DNA from: Deltaproteobacteria bacterium
GTDB lineage: Bacteria > Desulfobacterota > DSM-4660 > Desulfatiglandales > B25-G16
Direction of reading: 5' to 3'
Assembly (NCBI GenBank): GCA_018400255.1
Contig: JAGYMO010000091.1
Span: 1 to 14,438 of the forward strand
Length of the DNA: 14,438 bases
The position numbers and the translations under genes were made by a program. Positions 7,313 through 14,438 of the stretch are shown here, one piece after another. The notes below the pieces were generated by a model, which saw only the letters and a program-made list of their open reading frames with translations, searched no databases and was not told where the DNA came from. Numbering within the stretch: the stretch's first letter is position 1; every line of letters starts with the position of its first letter.

Positions 7313-7339
7313 GCCATTTTTTAATTTAAAAATTTTGGC
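7313..7339. terminator. Weak AT-rich hairpin in the convergent rpmB-rel gap
   Basis: GCCA at 7313-7316 and TGGC at 7336-7339 flank TTTTT-AATTT-AAAAA, giving an imperfect AT-rich stem in the 276-bp gap between the convergent rpmB and rel genes. It could serve as a bidirectional terminator, but it lacks a GC-rich stem followed by a clean U run. The rest of the gap shows only a short AGCAT/ATGCT stem at 7436-7456, next to the rel stop codon. Confidence 0.25.
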
Positions 7340-7456
7340 CTACCATTGTTATCAGTGGATAAATCCTTGCCTAACCTAAAAACAGGCTATTGAATAAGGG
7401 GGCTGCGAGCTTTATAATCTCTTTTTAACCTTTAAAGCATGTTTCTTGATCTATGC

Positions 7457-9598
7457 TCACATCCTTTCCACCTTTAAAACTTCTTTAATACTCTTTATTC
7501 GTGAAATAATATTCTTCAATTGATTATAGTCAGCAACTTCAATAGTGAAAGAAGATATAGCCTTCTTATCGATAGTAGTATGGACGTCTGCGTCAATAAT
7601 GTTTGCCTCGTTTTGCGAAAATATTGCGCTTACATCGGCCAGCATCCCCTTTTTTGAGATGTTAGTAATTCTTAATCTCGCTACATACGTTATGCCCTCT
7701 GAAGTCTCCCATTCCGCATCAATTAATCTGTCTGGGTCAGCCCCTTTTATATAACTACAATCTTTTTGATGTATGGTTATTCCCCTGCCACGAGTGATAT
7801 AACCAACAATTTCCTCTCCTGGTAATGGACTGCAGCACTTTCCGAAGCGAATGAGCATATCGCTCATTCCTTTTATTGTAATCCCCTTATGTTCCCTTTT
7901 TCTTTGTATCTTATGTACTATCTTTTGGACGAGTCCTTCCTGTTTTTCTCCCTCAACCTCTTCTCTATCCAACAGTCTGTTTAGTATCTGTTTAGATGAT
8001 ATTTTTCCATAACCAATACTGGCCATTAAATCATCCACGGTCTTTAGCGAAAATTTGTTTGCGACATCCAACAATTGTTCATTATTGGGCTGTTTTAATA
8101 CGTTAATATGATATTTTCTTAAATCCTTTTCCAAAATATTTTTGCCAATGGCTATGCTCTCTTCTCTTTCTTCCTTTTTTATCCATTGTCTAATCCTCGT
8201 CCTCGCGGTAGATGTTTTAACAAAACTAAGCCAGTCTCTACTGGGATTACTGTTTTTAGAGGTTATTATCTGGACTACATCGCCGTTTTTAAGGCGATAA
8301 TTTAGGGGAACTATCCTTTCATTCACCTTGGCGCCTACGCATCTGTCGCCAATCTCTGAATGTATACTGTAGGCAAAATCTACAGGTGTTGCATCCTTTG
8401 GAAACTCTTTAACCTCACCCTTGGGTGTAAAAACGTATACCTCGCTGCTAAAAAGATCCAGTTTAACTGTTTCTAAGAACTCCCGTGGGTCGACAAGACT
8501 TTTTTGCCATTCCAGCAATTTTCCAATCCAGGCATATTGGCTGGTTGACCCTTTTTCTGGAAATTTTCCCTCTTTGTACATCCAGTGCGCTGCAATGCCC
8601 TCTTCCGCTATCTTGTCCATATCCCAAGTCCGTATTTGTATCTCCATTCTCTCCCCAAGCGAGGTAATCAAAGACGTATGCAAAGATTGATACATATTTG
8701 CCTTGGGCAAGGATATATAATCCTTAAATCGACCTGACACTGGCTTCCATAATGAATGAATCAGCCCTAATGTCTCATAGCACTCCTTTACGGTGCTGAC
8801 TATTATTCTAAATGCTATGATATCATATACCTGATTTATATTTAAATTTTGATCCATCATCTTTTGATAGATGCTATAGAAATGCTTATGCCTCCCTTTT
8901 ATAGTCGCATTGATTCCGACCTCCTTTAATTTTTCAGACAAAATATCTCGTATTTCCTTAATAAATCGTTCCTGCCCCTCGTGCCTCTGGGCAATGCCTA
9001 ATCGTATGTCCGAATATATTTTTGGCTCAAGATAATAAAGGGAAAGGTCTTCCAGCCTGGACTTCATCCAAAATATTCCCATCCTTCCAGCGAGCGGCGC
9101 ATAAATGTCAAGGGTTTCTCTCGCAATTTTTTCTTGCTTTTCAGAGGGTTGATATCCGAGGGTTTGCATATTATGCAATCTATCTGCCAATTTCACAAGA
9201 AGCACTCTGATGTCTGTAGCCATCGCCAGAATCATTTTTCTTATATTCTCTGCCTGTTGCTCCTCTTTGCTAACAAATTTTATTTTACTTATTTTTGTAA
9301 CACCATCTACTATTCTAGCAACCTCTTTGCCAAACAGATATTCAATTTCCGAGAGTTCCGTTAATGTATCTTCAACTGTGTCATGAAGAAGCCCGGATAC
9401 TACAGTGATTTCATCAGTTTTCATGCTGGCAAGAATTCCGGATACCTCTAAAGGGTGGGACAGATAAGGTTCTCCAGACAATCGTACCTGTCCTTTATGA
9501 ACCTTGGCAGAAAAAACATATGCCTTCTCAATAAGATTTATATTTGCGTTTGGGTTGTAGGAGAGAATTATTGAAGTTATGTCATTTAAGCGAATCAT
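7457..9598 (-). CDS. Bifunctional (p)ppGpp synthetase/hydrolase, RelA/SpoT family
   Basis: Makes the alarmone (p)ppGpp from ATP and GTP or GDP on sensing uncharged tRNA at the ribosome, and also hydrolyses it. Length is 713 residues, normal for a long Rel. In order: an HD hydrolase domain with SHPLEV (47-52) and LLHDTVEDT (71-79), the metal residues intact; a synthetase domain with RHKHFYSIYQKM (236-247), YDIIAFRIIV (258-267), RFKDYISLPKANMYQSLHT (290-308) and EIQIRT (319-324); a TGS domain at about 386-447; a zinc-finger-like region with CC (588-589) and Cys614; and a C-terminal ACT domain (about 637-713). The RxKD form of the synthetase loop (RFKD, 290-293) and the intact HD site mark it as bifunctional Rel/SpoT rather than synthetase-only RelA. 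It starts inside the end of proS (17-nt overlap) with AAGG upstream, so translation is likely coupled. Confidence 0.95.
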   Translation of the reverse strand: MIRLNDITSIILSYNPNANINLIEKAYVFSAKVHKGQVRLSGEPYLSHPLEVSGILASMKTDEITVVSGLLHDTVEDTLTELSEIEYLFGKEVARIVDGVTKISKIKFVSKEEQQAENIRKMILAMATDIRVLLVKLADRLHNMQTLGYQPSEKQEKIARETLDIYAPLAGRMGIFWMKSRLEDLSLYYLEPKIYSDIRLGIAQRHEGQERFIKEIRDILSEKLKEVGINATIKGRHKHFYSIYQKMMDQNLNINQVYDIIAFRIIVSTVKECYETLGLIHSLWKPVSGRFKDYISLPKANMYQSLHTSLITSLGERMEIQIRTWDMDKIAEEGIAAHWMYKEGKFPEKGSTSQYAWIGKLLEWQKSLVDPREFLETVKLDLFSSEVYVFTPKGEVKEFPKDATPVDFAYSIHSEIGDRCVGAKVNERIVPLNYRLKNGDVVQIITSKNSNPSRDWLSFVKTSTARTRIRQWIKKEEREESIAIGKNILEKDLRKYHINVLKQPNNEQLLDVANKFSLKTVDDLMASIGYGKISSKQILNRLLDREEVEGEKQEGLVQKIVHKIQRKREHKGITIKGMSDMLIRFGKCCSPLPGEEIVGYITRGRGITIHQKDCSYIKGADPDRLIDAEWETSEGITYVARLRITNISKKGMLADVSAIFSQNEANIIDADVHTTIDKKAISSFTIEVADYNQLKNIISRIKSIKEVLKVERM

Positions 9599-11321
9599 AG
9601 AGGCCTTGAACGATTGTTTTTATTGCCTCAGGAGCTTTCCCTACAGGCATTAATTTGAGATCCTTGTCAGATCGCAACTTTATTTCTATAGAGTCTCTTT
9701 TAAGCGTTTTTAAACTTACAGTGGCCCTCACAGGTATCCCGAGAAGATCTGCATCCTTCAGTTTGAAGCCTGCTCTCTCGTCTCTATCATCAAAAAAAAC
9801 GGTCACTCCTAAGCTATTTAAATTTTGGTACAACTTTTCCGCTACCTCTGTAACATTTGGATCATACATTTCAAGGGGCAATAGTATCACTTCAAAAGGC
9901 GAGATAGAAATGGGAAAAATAATGCCGTTATCATCATGGCTTTGTTCTATGGAAGCGGCGATTGTTCTACCTATACCTATGCCATAGCAGCCCATAATAG
10001 TTGGTTTTTCCTTGCCATTGCTATCCAGGAAGTTAGCCTTAAGGGCCTTGCTGTATTTGGTCCCCAATTTAAAGACATGGCCAACCTCAATACCCTTGCT
10101 AAAATTTAATTTACCACCACATCGAGGGCATTTATCAGATACATTTATAATCCTTAAATCCGCATATTCATCCACATGAAAATCGCGGCCCTCATTTACA
10201 TTGCGAACGTGCTTGTCCTTTTCATTCGCGCCCATTATCATATTTTTCATACCCTTAATTGCGTAATCAGCCACTATCTTTACATTTAGTCCTACGGCGC
10301 CGGCAAAACCTATAGGGGCATTAGTAACATTATAAACAGTATCTTGATCAGCCATTGCTAATTCCTGCGCCTGGAGTACATTTTTTAATTTGGTTTCATT
10401 TAATTCATGGTCTCCCCTTACCAGCGCAGCTATTGGACCTTTTTCTGTTTCGTAAATAAGAGTTTTAACCACTATTTCCGCCCCTATGGATAAAAACGTA
10501 GTTATATCCTCAATAGTCCTTATGTTTGGCGTATGAACGACCTCTAATTCTTTTATCTCTTCATTTGAATAATTATTCTCCGTCTCCTCTAATACCTCTG
10601 CCTTTTCTAAATTAGAGGCATATTGGCAGCTCTGACAGCTTACAATATCATCCTCGCCACTACTGGATATGACCATAAATTCATGAGAAAAACTACCCCC
10701 TATTGATCCTGTGTCCGCCTCAACTGCACGGAATTGTAATCCGCACCTTTTAAAAATCAATTCATAGGCGTTATACATCTTTTCATAACTTAGGTTTGCC
10801 CCTTCCTCGTCTATATCAAAACTGTATGCGTCTTTCATGATAAACTCTCTGGCCCTCATAACCCCAAACCGAGGCCTAATTTCATCCCTGAACTTTGTCT
10901 GAATTTGATATAAGTTAACAGGCAACTGTTTATAGGAATGAACTTCCCTTCTCACAAGATCAGTAATTACCTCTTCATGAGTTGGTCCAAGGCATGATTC
11001 TCTATTATGCCTATCCCGAAACCTCAAAAGCTCAGGTCCATAATAATCCCATCGGCCACTCTCCATCCATAAATCACCAGGCTGAACACCTGGGAGTAAA
11101 AGCTCAATAGCGCCTGCATTATTCATTTCTTCCCTTACGATATTTTCTAACTTTTTAATGGCCATGAGACCAAAGGGGAGATATGTGTATATTCCTGCGG
11201 ACAATTTTCTGATCATTCCAGCCCGTAACATAAGCTGATGACTTATAAGTTCCGCATCGGCAGGTATTTCTTTAACCGTAGGTATAAAAAACTCTGAATA
11301 TCGTCTCGAAATCTTTTCCAT
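9582..11321 (-). CDS. proS: Prolyl-tRNA synthetase, bacterial type with editing domain
   Basis: Charges tRNA(Pro) with proline in the cytosol and clears mischarged alanyl-tRNA(Pro). Length 579 residues is normal for the bacterial form. The class II core shows GIYTYLPFGLMAIKKLE (43-59, motif 1 region), GPTHEE (112-117), motif 2 FRDEIRPRFGVMRAREF (144-160) and motif 3 GCYGIGIGRTIAASIEQ (444-460). The inserted YbaK-like editing domain lies at about 224-408 between motifs 2 and 3, with IVVKTLIYE and ALVRGDHELNETKL. CxxC pairs at about 229-232 and 398-401 flank it. A C-terminal anticodon-binding domain follows (VILLPLEMYD onward). It starts one nt after the ispG stop codon and its end overlaps the rel start, so all three are probably one transcript. 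Confidence 0.97.
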   Translation of the reverse strand: MEKISRRYSEFFIPTVKEIPADAELISHQLMLRAGMIRKLSAGIYTYLPFGLMAIKKLENIVREEMNNAGAIELLLPGVQPGDLWMESGRWDYYGPELLRFRDRHNRESCLGPTHEEVITDLVRREVHSYKQLPVNLYQIQTKFRDEIRPRFGVMRAREFIMKDAYSFDIDEEGANLSYEKMYNAYELIFKRCGLQFRAVEADTGSIGGSFSHEFMVISSSGEDDIVSCQSCQYASNLEKAEVLEETENNYSNEEIKELEVVHTPNIRTIEDITTFLSIGAEIVVKTLIYETEKGPIAALVRGDHELNETKLKNVLQAQELAMADQDTVYNVTNAPIGFAGAVGLNVKIVADYAIKGMKNMIMGANEKDKHVRNVNEGRDFHVDEYADLRIINVSDKCPRCGGKLNFSKGIEVGHVFKLGTKYSKALKANFLDSNGKEKPTIMGCYGIGIGRTIAASIEQSHDDNGIIFPISISPFEVILLPLEMYDPNVTEVAEKLYQNLNSLGVTVFFDDRDERAGFKLKDADLLGIPVRATVSLKTLKRDSIEIKLRSDKDLKLMPVGKAPEAIKTIVQGLYDSLK

Positions 11322-11322
11322 G

Positions 11323-12378
11323 CTAATTATCCATCTTCCTTATTTCTTCAATGAGTGAATTTGCTAATTCCGACTCAGCTACCTTTTTGATAACCTTCCC
11401 TTTCTTAAACAGTGTACCCTGTCCGTTCCCTCCGGCAATACCAATATCAGCCTCCCTTGCCTCACCCGGTCCATTTACAACACATCCCATAATAGTTACC
11501 TTAAGAGGTACCGAAATAGTGCCGAGAGCACTTTCAACCTTTTCTACCAGTTTAAAGAGATTAATTTGGCATCTGCCACAGGTTGGACATGATATTATTT
11601 CTACGCCCCTTTGCCGCAAACCCAATGCCCTTAGGATTTCATAGGCTACCCTAACCTCTTCAACCGGATCATAGGTCAGGGAAACTCTTATTGTATCACC
11701 TATGCCCTCTGATAGTAATACTCCTATGCCAATTGAATTCTTCACAGTCCCTGATATCAAAGTTCCAGCCTCGGTCACCCCTACATGTAAAGGATAATCA
11801 ACCTTTTTGCTTAAAATTCTGTAAGCTGCTATCATTTGATTGACATTCGAGGATTTAAGGGAAATCTTGATTAAATCAAAATTCAAGTCCTCCAGGATCC
11901 TTACGTGCGACATTGCGCTTTCAACCATAGCCTCCGGCGTCGGATGAGCATATTTTTCCAATATGGATTTCTCTAACGATCCCGCATTAACTCCTATTCT
12001 TATTGGGATATTTTGATATCGGGCTGCTGAAACGATTTCTTTAATCTTCCTCTTTCCGCTAATGTTTCCAGGATTAAGTCGAAGCCCATTAACACCATTC
12101 TCTATGGCTAATAAGGCAAGCTTGTAGTCAAAATGAATATCCGCAATAATTGGTATGGAAATTTGTGAAATAATTTCCTTAAGTGCCACAGCCGCCTTAG
12201 CGTCAGGCACAGCTACCCGAACAATCTCGCATCCAGCTTCACTTAGCCTGTTAATTTGGCCAACGGTGGCATCTACATCCTCTGTTGGCTTAGATGTCAT
12301 AGACTGGACTGCCACAGGTGAATCCCCGCCTATAACTACCTTGCCTATTTTAATCTGTTTACTCAAACGTCTTTTCAT
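11323..12378 (-). CDS. ispG: 4-hydroxy-3-methylbut-2-en-1-yl diphosphate synthase (IspG/GcpE)
   Basis: Converts 2C-methyl-D-erythritol 2,4-cyclodiphosphate into HMBPP, the next-to-last step of the MEP isoprenoid pathway, using a [4Fe-4S] cluster. Length is 351 residues, typical of the short bacterial form. The N-terminal barrel has AVQSMTSKPTEDVDATVGQI (23-42), IIADIHFDYKLAL (77-89) and GLRLNPGNIS (98-107). Cluster ligands are visible as Cys264 and Cys267 in SCPTCGRC, Cys299 in MGCVVNGPGEA, and Glu306; the spacing matches the known three-Cys-plus-Glu arrangement. The ATG at 12378 gives the usual MKRRLSKQIKIG beginning; the ribosome binding site is weak (GGA close to the ATG). It is the first gene of the ispG-proS-rel unit. 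I found no convincing promoter in the AT-rich upstream DNA. Confidence 0.97.
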   Translation of the reverse strand: MKRRLSKQIKIGKVVIGGDSPVAVQSMTSKPTEDVDATVGQINRLSEAGCEIVRVAVPDAKAAVALKEIISQISIPIIADIHFDYKLALLAIENGVNGLRLNPGNISGKRKIKEIVSAARYQNIPIRIGVNAGSLEKSILEKYAHPTPEAMVESAMSHVRILEDLNFDLIKISLKSSNVNQMIAAYRILSKKVDYPLHVGVTEAGTLISGTVKNSIGIGVLLSEGIGDTIRVSLTYDPVEEVRVAYEILRALGLRQRGVEIISCPTCGRCQINLFKLVEKVESALGTISVPLKVTIMGCVVNGPGEAREADIGIAGGNGQGTLFKKGKVIKKVAESELANSLIEEIRKMDN

Positions 12379-12873
12379 TATCCATAAAATTCAATTAAAA
12401 AATATTTATAAAAAACAGTAATACGCTTTAAACAAAAACAAGCACAAGGCCCTATTTTACGGAAACATACTATTTTATACGCTTAGTGTCTTAAATATTT
12501 TAGTTATTCACACTATCTACAGGCTGCACATACTTCATTCAGGGATAAATCAGTTTGCTTATAAATGCGAACGGAAGGGTGAGGCTGAATATTTCTCACT
12601 GAATTTGAAATATGGCAATGACCACAACTTATCAAGTATGTGAGGTAAATAAAGATCCAAACCATTTTTTAGAATAAACTAAGCACGATATTTATGTCAA
12701 GATCATTTCTTTTGATGTGCATTACCAGGGTTACTAGTATTAAAATAGAAATCAATTTTGCCCTGCGTCAATCATTATATCTGATATGGGTTTTTAGGTC
12801 TCAGGCATATCTGCACATTTATTTTTCATAAATAATAGAAATTATGTAGGCATACAATAATGCATGTAATCCT

Positions 12874-12902
12874 GAAATGGAAAGAATAATAGGTTTCATT
12901 TC
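12874..12902. repeat. Imperfect inverted repeat (hairpin)
   Basis: GAAATGGAAA (12874-12883) pairs with TTTCATTTC (12894-12902) as nine base pairs with one bulged G, around a 10-nt loop. No U run follows, so it is not a clear terminator. Its function is unknown and it may be chance. Confidence 0.35.
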
Positions 12903-13019
12903 TAAAAATATAGGATCTTTAATCAACGGCCTTTGTGCAATAAAATGACTGTTTCCCAGAGTTCATAAAGCCAAAATTGAAACTCCCCTTAACCCATTTA
13001 CTCAATTACAATTAACCCA

Positions 13020-13049
13020 CCCTGATTTTAGAGACATGCCCCTGATTTT
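13020..13049. repeat. Direct repeat CCCTGATTTT, 20 bp apart
   Basis: CCCTGATTTT occurs at 13020-13029 and again at 13040-13049, starting exactly 20 bp later, about two helical turns. This places both copies on the same face of DNA, as binding sites often are. It lies about 100 bp before the DUF1844 gene, just upstream of the 9-bp repeats. Confidence 0.45.
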
Positions 13050-13059
13050 TCTTGCCCTC

Positions 13060-13113
13060 TTTGACTAATTTTAGTAAGATTTGTTAGGTTAGTGAAATTT
13101 GTGAAATCATAGA
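13060..13113. repeat. Degenerate 9-bp tandem repeats before the DUF1844 gene
   Basis: Consecutive 9-mers share the pattern NNTTNGTNA: TTTTAGTAA, GATTTGTTA, GGTTAGTGA and AATTTGTGA at 13069-13104. They are flanked by the weaker units TTTGACTAA (13060) and AATCATAGA (13105). The period makes the minus strand read repeated Thr-Asn-Phe/Leu, which is not evidence of a protein. The array ends about 30 bp before the ribosome binding site of the next gene. Confidence 0.55.
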
Positions 13114-13151
13114 ATTCGAGTTTAAAACCTTCATTTATAAAGGAGGAAAAA

Positions 13152-13541
13152 ATGCCTGAAGAAGTTAAAGGACAGGGATTTGTTATAAAAGATAAAAGAA
13201 CTTTTGACAGCCATGGAGATGCAAAAATAAATACTGAGGACACCATAAAAGAGGAACCAAAAAAAGAGGCAAAAAAAGAAAAAACGACTGGGGCTTTACC
13301 AGAGGTTGATTTTTCCTCATTCATCCTTTCCCTCAGCTCATCAGTTCTTTTACACCTTGGTGAGATTGCGGACCCGGTATCTGGAGAAAAAAGAAAAAAT
13401 ATGGACCTGGCAAAACAGTCAATTGACATTATAAGCATGCTGAAAGATAAAACCAAGGGTAACCTTTCTGAAGACGAGGAAAGGCTTATAGAACAGATGC
13501 TCTTTGATCTGCGTATGCGCTTTGTTGAAGCAAATAAATAG
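13152..13541 (+). CDS. DUF1844 family protein
   Basis: A small cytosolic protein of 129 residues whose family function is unknown. Residues 1-48 are a charged, Lys/Glu-rich and probably disordered head (EEPKKEAKKEK). The conserved DUF1844 core starts at about 50: LPEVDFSSFILSLSSSVLLHLGEIADP, then NMDLAKQSIDIISMLKDKTKGNLSEDEERLIEQMLFDLRMRFVEA. It is predicted mostly helical, with no transmembrane segment. A very strong ribosome binding site (AAGGAGG) lies about 5 nt before the ATG. It ends four nt before ispE and almost certainly shares its transcript. Family membership is from the recalled pattern of the core, not a search. Confidence 0.85.
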   Translation: MPEEVKGQGFVIKDKRTFDSHGDAKINTEDTIKEEPKKEAKKEKTTGALPEVDFSSFILSLSSSVLLHLGEIADPVSGEKRKNMDLAKQSIDIISMLKDKTKGNLSEDEERLIEQMLFDLRMRFVEANK

Positions 13542-13545
13542 TATA

Positions 13546-14438
13546 ATGTATTTAACTAGGGAATATACAGATGATGGATTAAGCATCTCCGGGCGGGCCT
13601 CGATCGAAATTTTGGCCCCAGCAAAGTTAAATTTATATTTAAATATCGTCGGCCTAAGGCCGGATGGTTACCACGAACTACTGTCTGTTTTCACGCCTGT
13701 ATCCCTTTATGATATATTAAAAATAGACAAAATTGACTCCGGTGTGGACCTATATTGGGGCGGTAGGTCGTTGGAAGATAAAAAGGGAAATTTAGTTTAT
13801 AAGGCGGCTCTATGCTTTTTTGAAAAAACAGGGATTAATAAAGGCGCTAGAATTAGAGTATCCAAAAAAATACCAATTTCTTCCGGCCTAGGAGGAGGAA
13901 GCAGTGATGCGGCATCTACATTGAAGGCCTTGAATAGACTGTGGGGAAACCCCCTGTCCAAAAAGGAACTGAAAAGCATAGCCTTATCTTTAGGCGCTGA
14001 TGTCCCCTTTTTTTTGTTGCAAAAACCAGCCATAGCTAGAGGCATTGGAGAGATACTTGAACCAATAGATGTCTTTCCAGATGTCTGGTACATTATAGTT
14101 AGCCCAAGGCTTATGGTATCAACCGCATGGGCATATAAAAATGTCAAATTAGATTTGACAAAAATAAAAAATCAAGATATAGTAACATGTTTTTCAAAAA
14201 AGATTTTTGAGGATTCAGATTTGCTATCTAATGACCTTGAGTCGGTAACCTTTAAAAGGCACCCTTTCCTTGAAGAAATCAAAATATCTCTGGTAAAGCT
14301 GGGCGCCTTTAGCGCTCTGATGACGGGCAGTGGTCCCAGCGTATTTGGTATCTTTAGATCGTATGAGGAGGCCTTTAAAGCAAGCAAAATATTTGAGCTA
14401 CAAAAGAATTGTGATGTTTTTATCGTTGAGGGATTACA
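13546..14438 (+). CDS. ispE: 4-diphosphocytidyl-2-C-methyl-D-erythritol kinase (3' end cut)
   Basis: Phosphorylates CDP-methylerythritol with ATP in the MEP isoprenoid pathway; a GHMP-family kinase. The frame is open to the right edge, 297 codons plus two bases, so it is almost complete. Motifs: APAKLNLYLNIVGLRPDGYHEL (24-45) with the conserved Lys27; the ATP loop PISSGLGGGSSDAAS (110-124); GADVPFF (150-156) with the catalytic Asp152; and MTGSGPSVFG (259-268). The ATG at 13546 gives an N-terminus about 17 residues longer than in E. coli. No closer in-frame ATG exists; TTG at codon 23 is the only nearer alternative and lacks a ribosome binding site. Upstream ribosome-binding sequence is weak, so translation is probably coupled to the DUF1844 gene, which ends four nt before. 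Confidence 0.95.
   Translation, partial: MYLTREYTDDGLSISGRASIEILAPAKLNLYLNIVGLRPDGYHELLSVFTPVSLYDILKIDKIDSGVDLYWGGRSLEDKKGNLVYKAALCFFEKTGINKGARIRVSKKIPISSGLGGGSSDAASTLKALNRLWGNPLSKKELKSIALSLGADVPFFLLQKPAIARGIGEILEPIDVFPDVWYIIVSPRLMVSTAWAYKNVKLDLTKIKNQDIVTCFSKKIFEDSDLLSNDLESVTFKRHPFLEEIKISLVKLGAFSALMTGSGPSVFGIFRSYEEAFKASKIFELQKNCDVFIVEGL

Larger units (their letters stand above)
12379..13151. other. Long non-coding gap between ispG and the DUF1844 gene
   Basis: These 773 bp carry no supportable gene on either strand and no tRNA-like or other known RNA pattern. The visible structure is an imperfect hairpin at 12874-12902, a 20-bp-spaced direct repeat at 13020-13049, and four to six degenerate 9-bp repeats at 13060-13113. 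The gap must contain the divergent promoters for ispG and for the DUF1844-ispE pair. TTGACT at 13061 could be a -35, but no good -10 lies at the right distance. It may also hold an unrecognised small RNA or the remains of a lost gene. Confidence 0.5.

Noticed and set aside
12379..13151. Possible tRNA or CRISPR array in the long gap
   Set aside because: No tRNA T-arm pattern with a matching acceptor stem is visible, and the repeats are 9-10 bp long without spacers of regular size.
13028..13456. 142-codon minus-strand frame with repeated Thr-Asn-Leu/Phe at its end
   Set aside because: It is antisense to the DUF1844 gene, and the repeats come from the 9-bp DNA period upstream of that gene.

Overview
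The window is AT-rich bacterial chromosome carrying mostly housekeeping genes. I see no mobile element, prophage, CRISPR array, tRNA or rRNA. The markers suggest a Desulfobacterota-like (former deltaproteobacterial) lineage: an elongation factor G of the AHIDSGKT type (spd/mitochondrial EFG1-like), one bifunctional Rel/SpoT enzyme, a small CxxC-type ribosomal protein L28, a DUF1844 protein next to ispE, and an ispG-proS-rel cluster. The lineage is an inference from gene types; no search was run.

Layout. Positions 1-1382 (minus) hold the first ~460 codons of a class II lysyl-tRNA synthetase cut by the left edge. After a 415-bp divergent gap comes a plus-strand pair: EF-G (1798-3867) and a small P-loop ATPase of unknown role (3885-4580). 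A minus-strand gene of unknown function (4609-5190) is divergent from a CoA-disulfide-reductase/NADH-oxidase-like flavoprotein (5282-6634). A 360-bp gap with a near-consensus promoter and a possibly structured leader leads to rpmB (6995-7180). Three tightly packed minus-strand genes follow, transcribed ispG, proS, rel (12378 down to 7457), with a 1-nt gap and a 17-nt overlap. A 773-bp gap with short repeats precedes a plus-strand pair: a DUF1844 protein (13152-13541) and ispE (13546 to the right edge, incomplete).

How the genes work together. Two charging enzymes (LysRS, ProRS), EF-G and L28 serve translation. Rel makes and degrades (p)ppGpp, the alarmone that reports uncharged tRNA, and is co-transcribed with proS. 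IspE and IspG are two steps of the MEP isoprenoid pathway and lie in two separate, divergent units. The flavoprotein is a cytosolic redox enzyme of unknown substrate.

I did not find a clear new system. The points most worth following are the unknown P-loop ATPase behind EF-G, the unknown gene divergent from the flavoprotein (probably starting at TTG), the CATTGG/CCAATG-rich rpmB leader, the perfect 14-bp inverted repeat before EF-G, and the 9-bp repeats before the DUF1844 gene.
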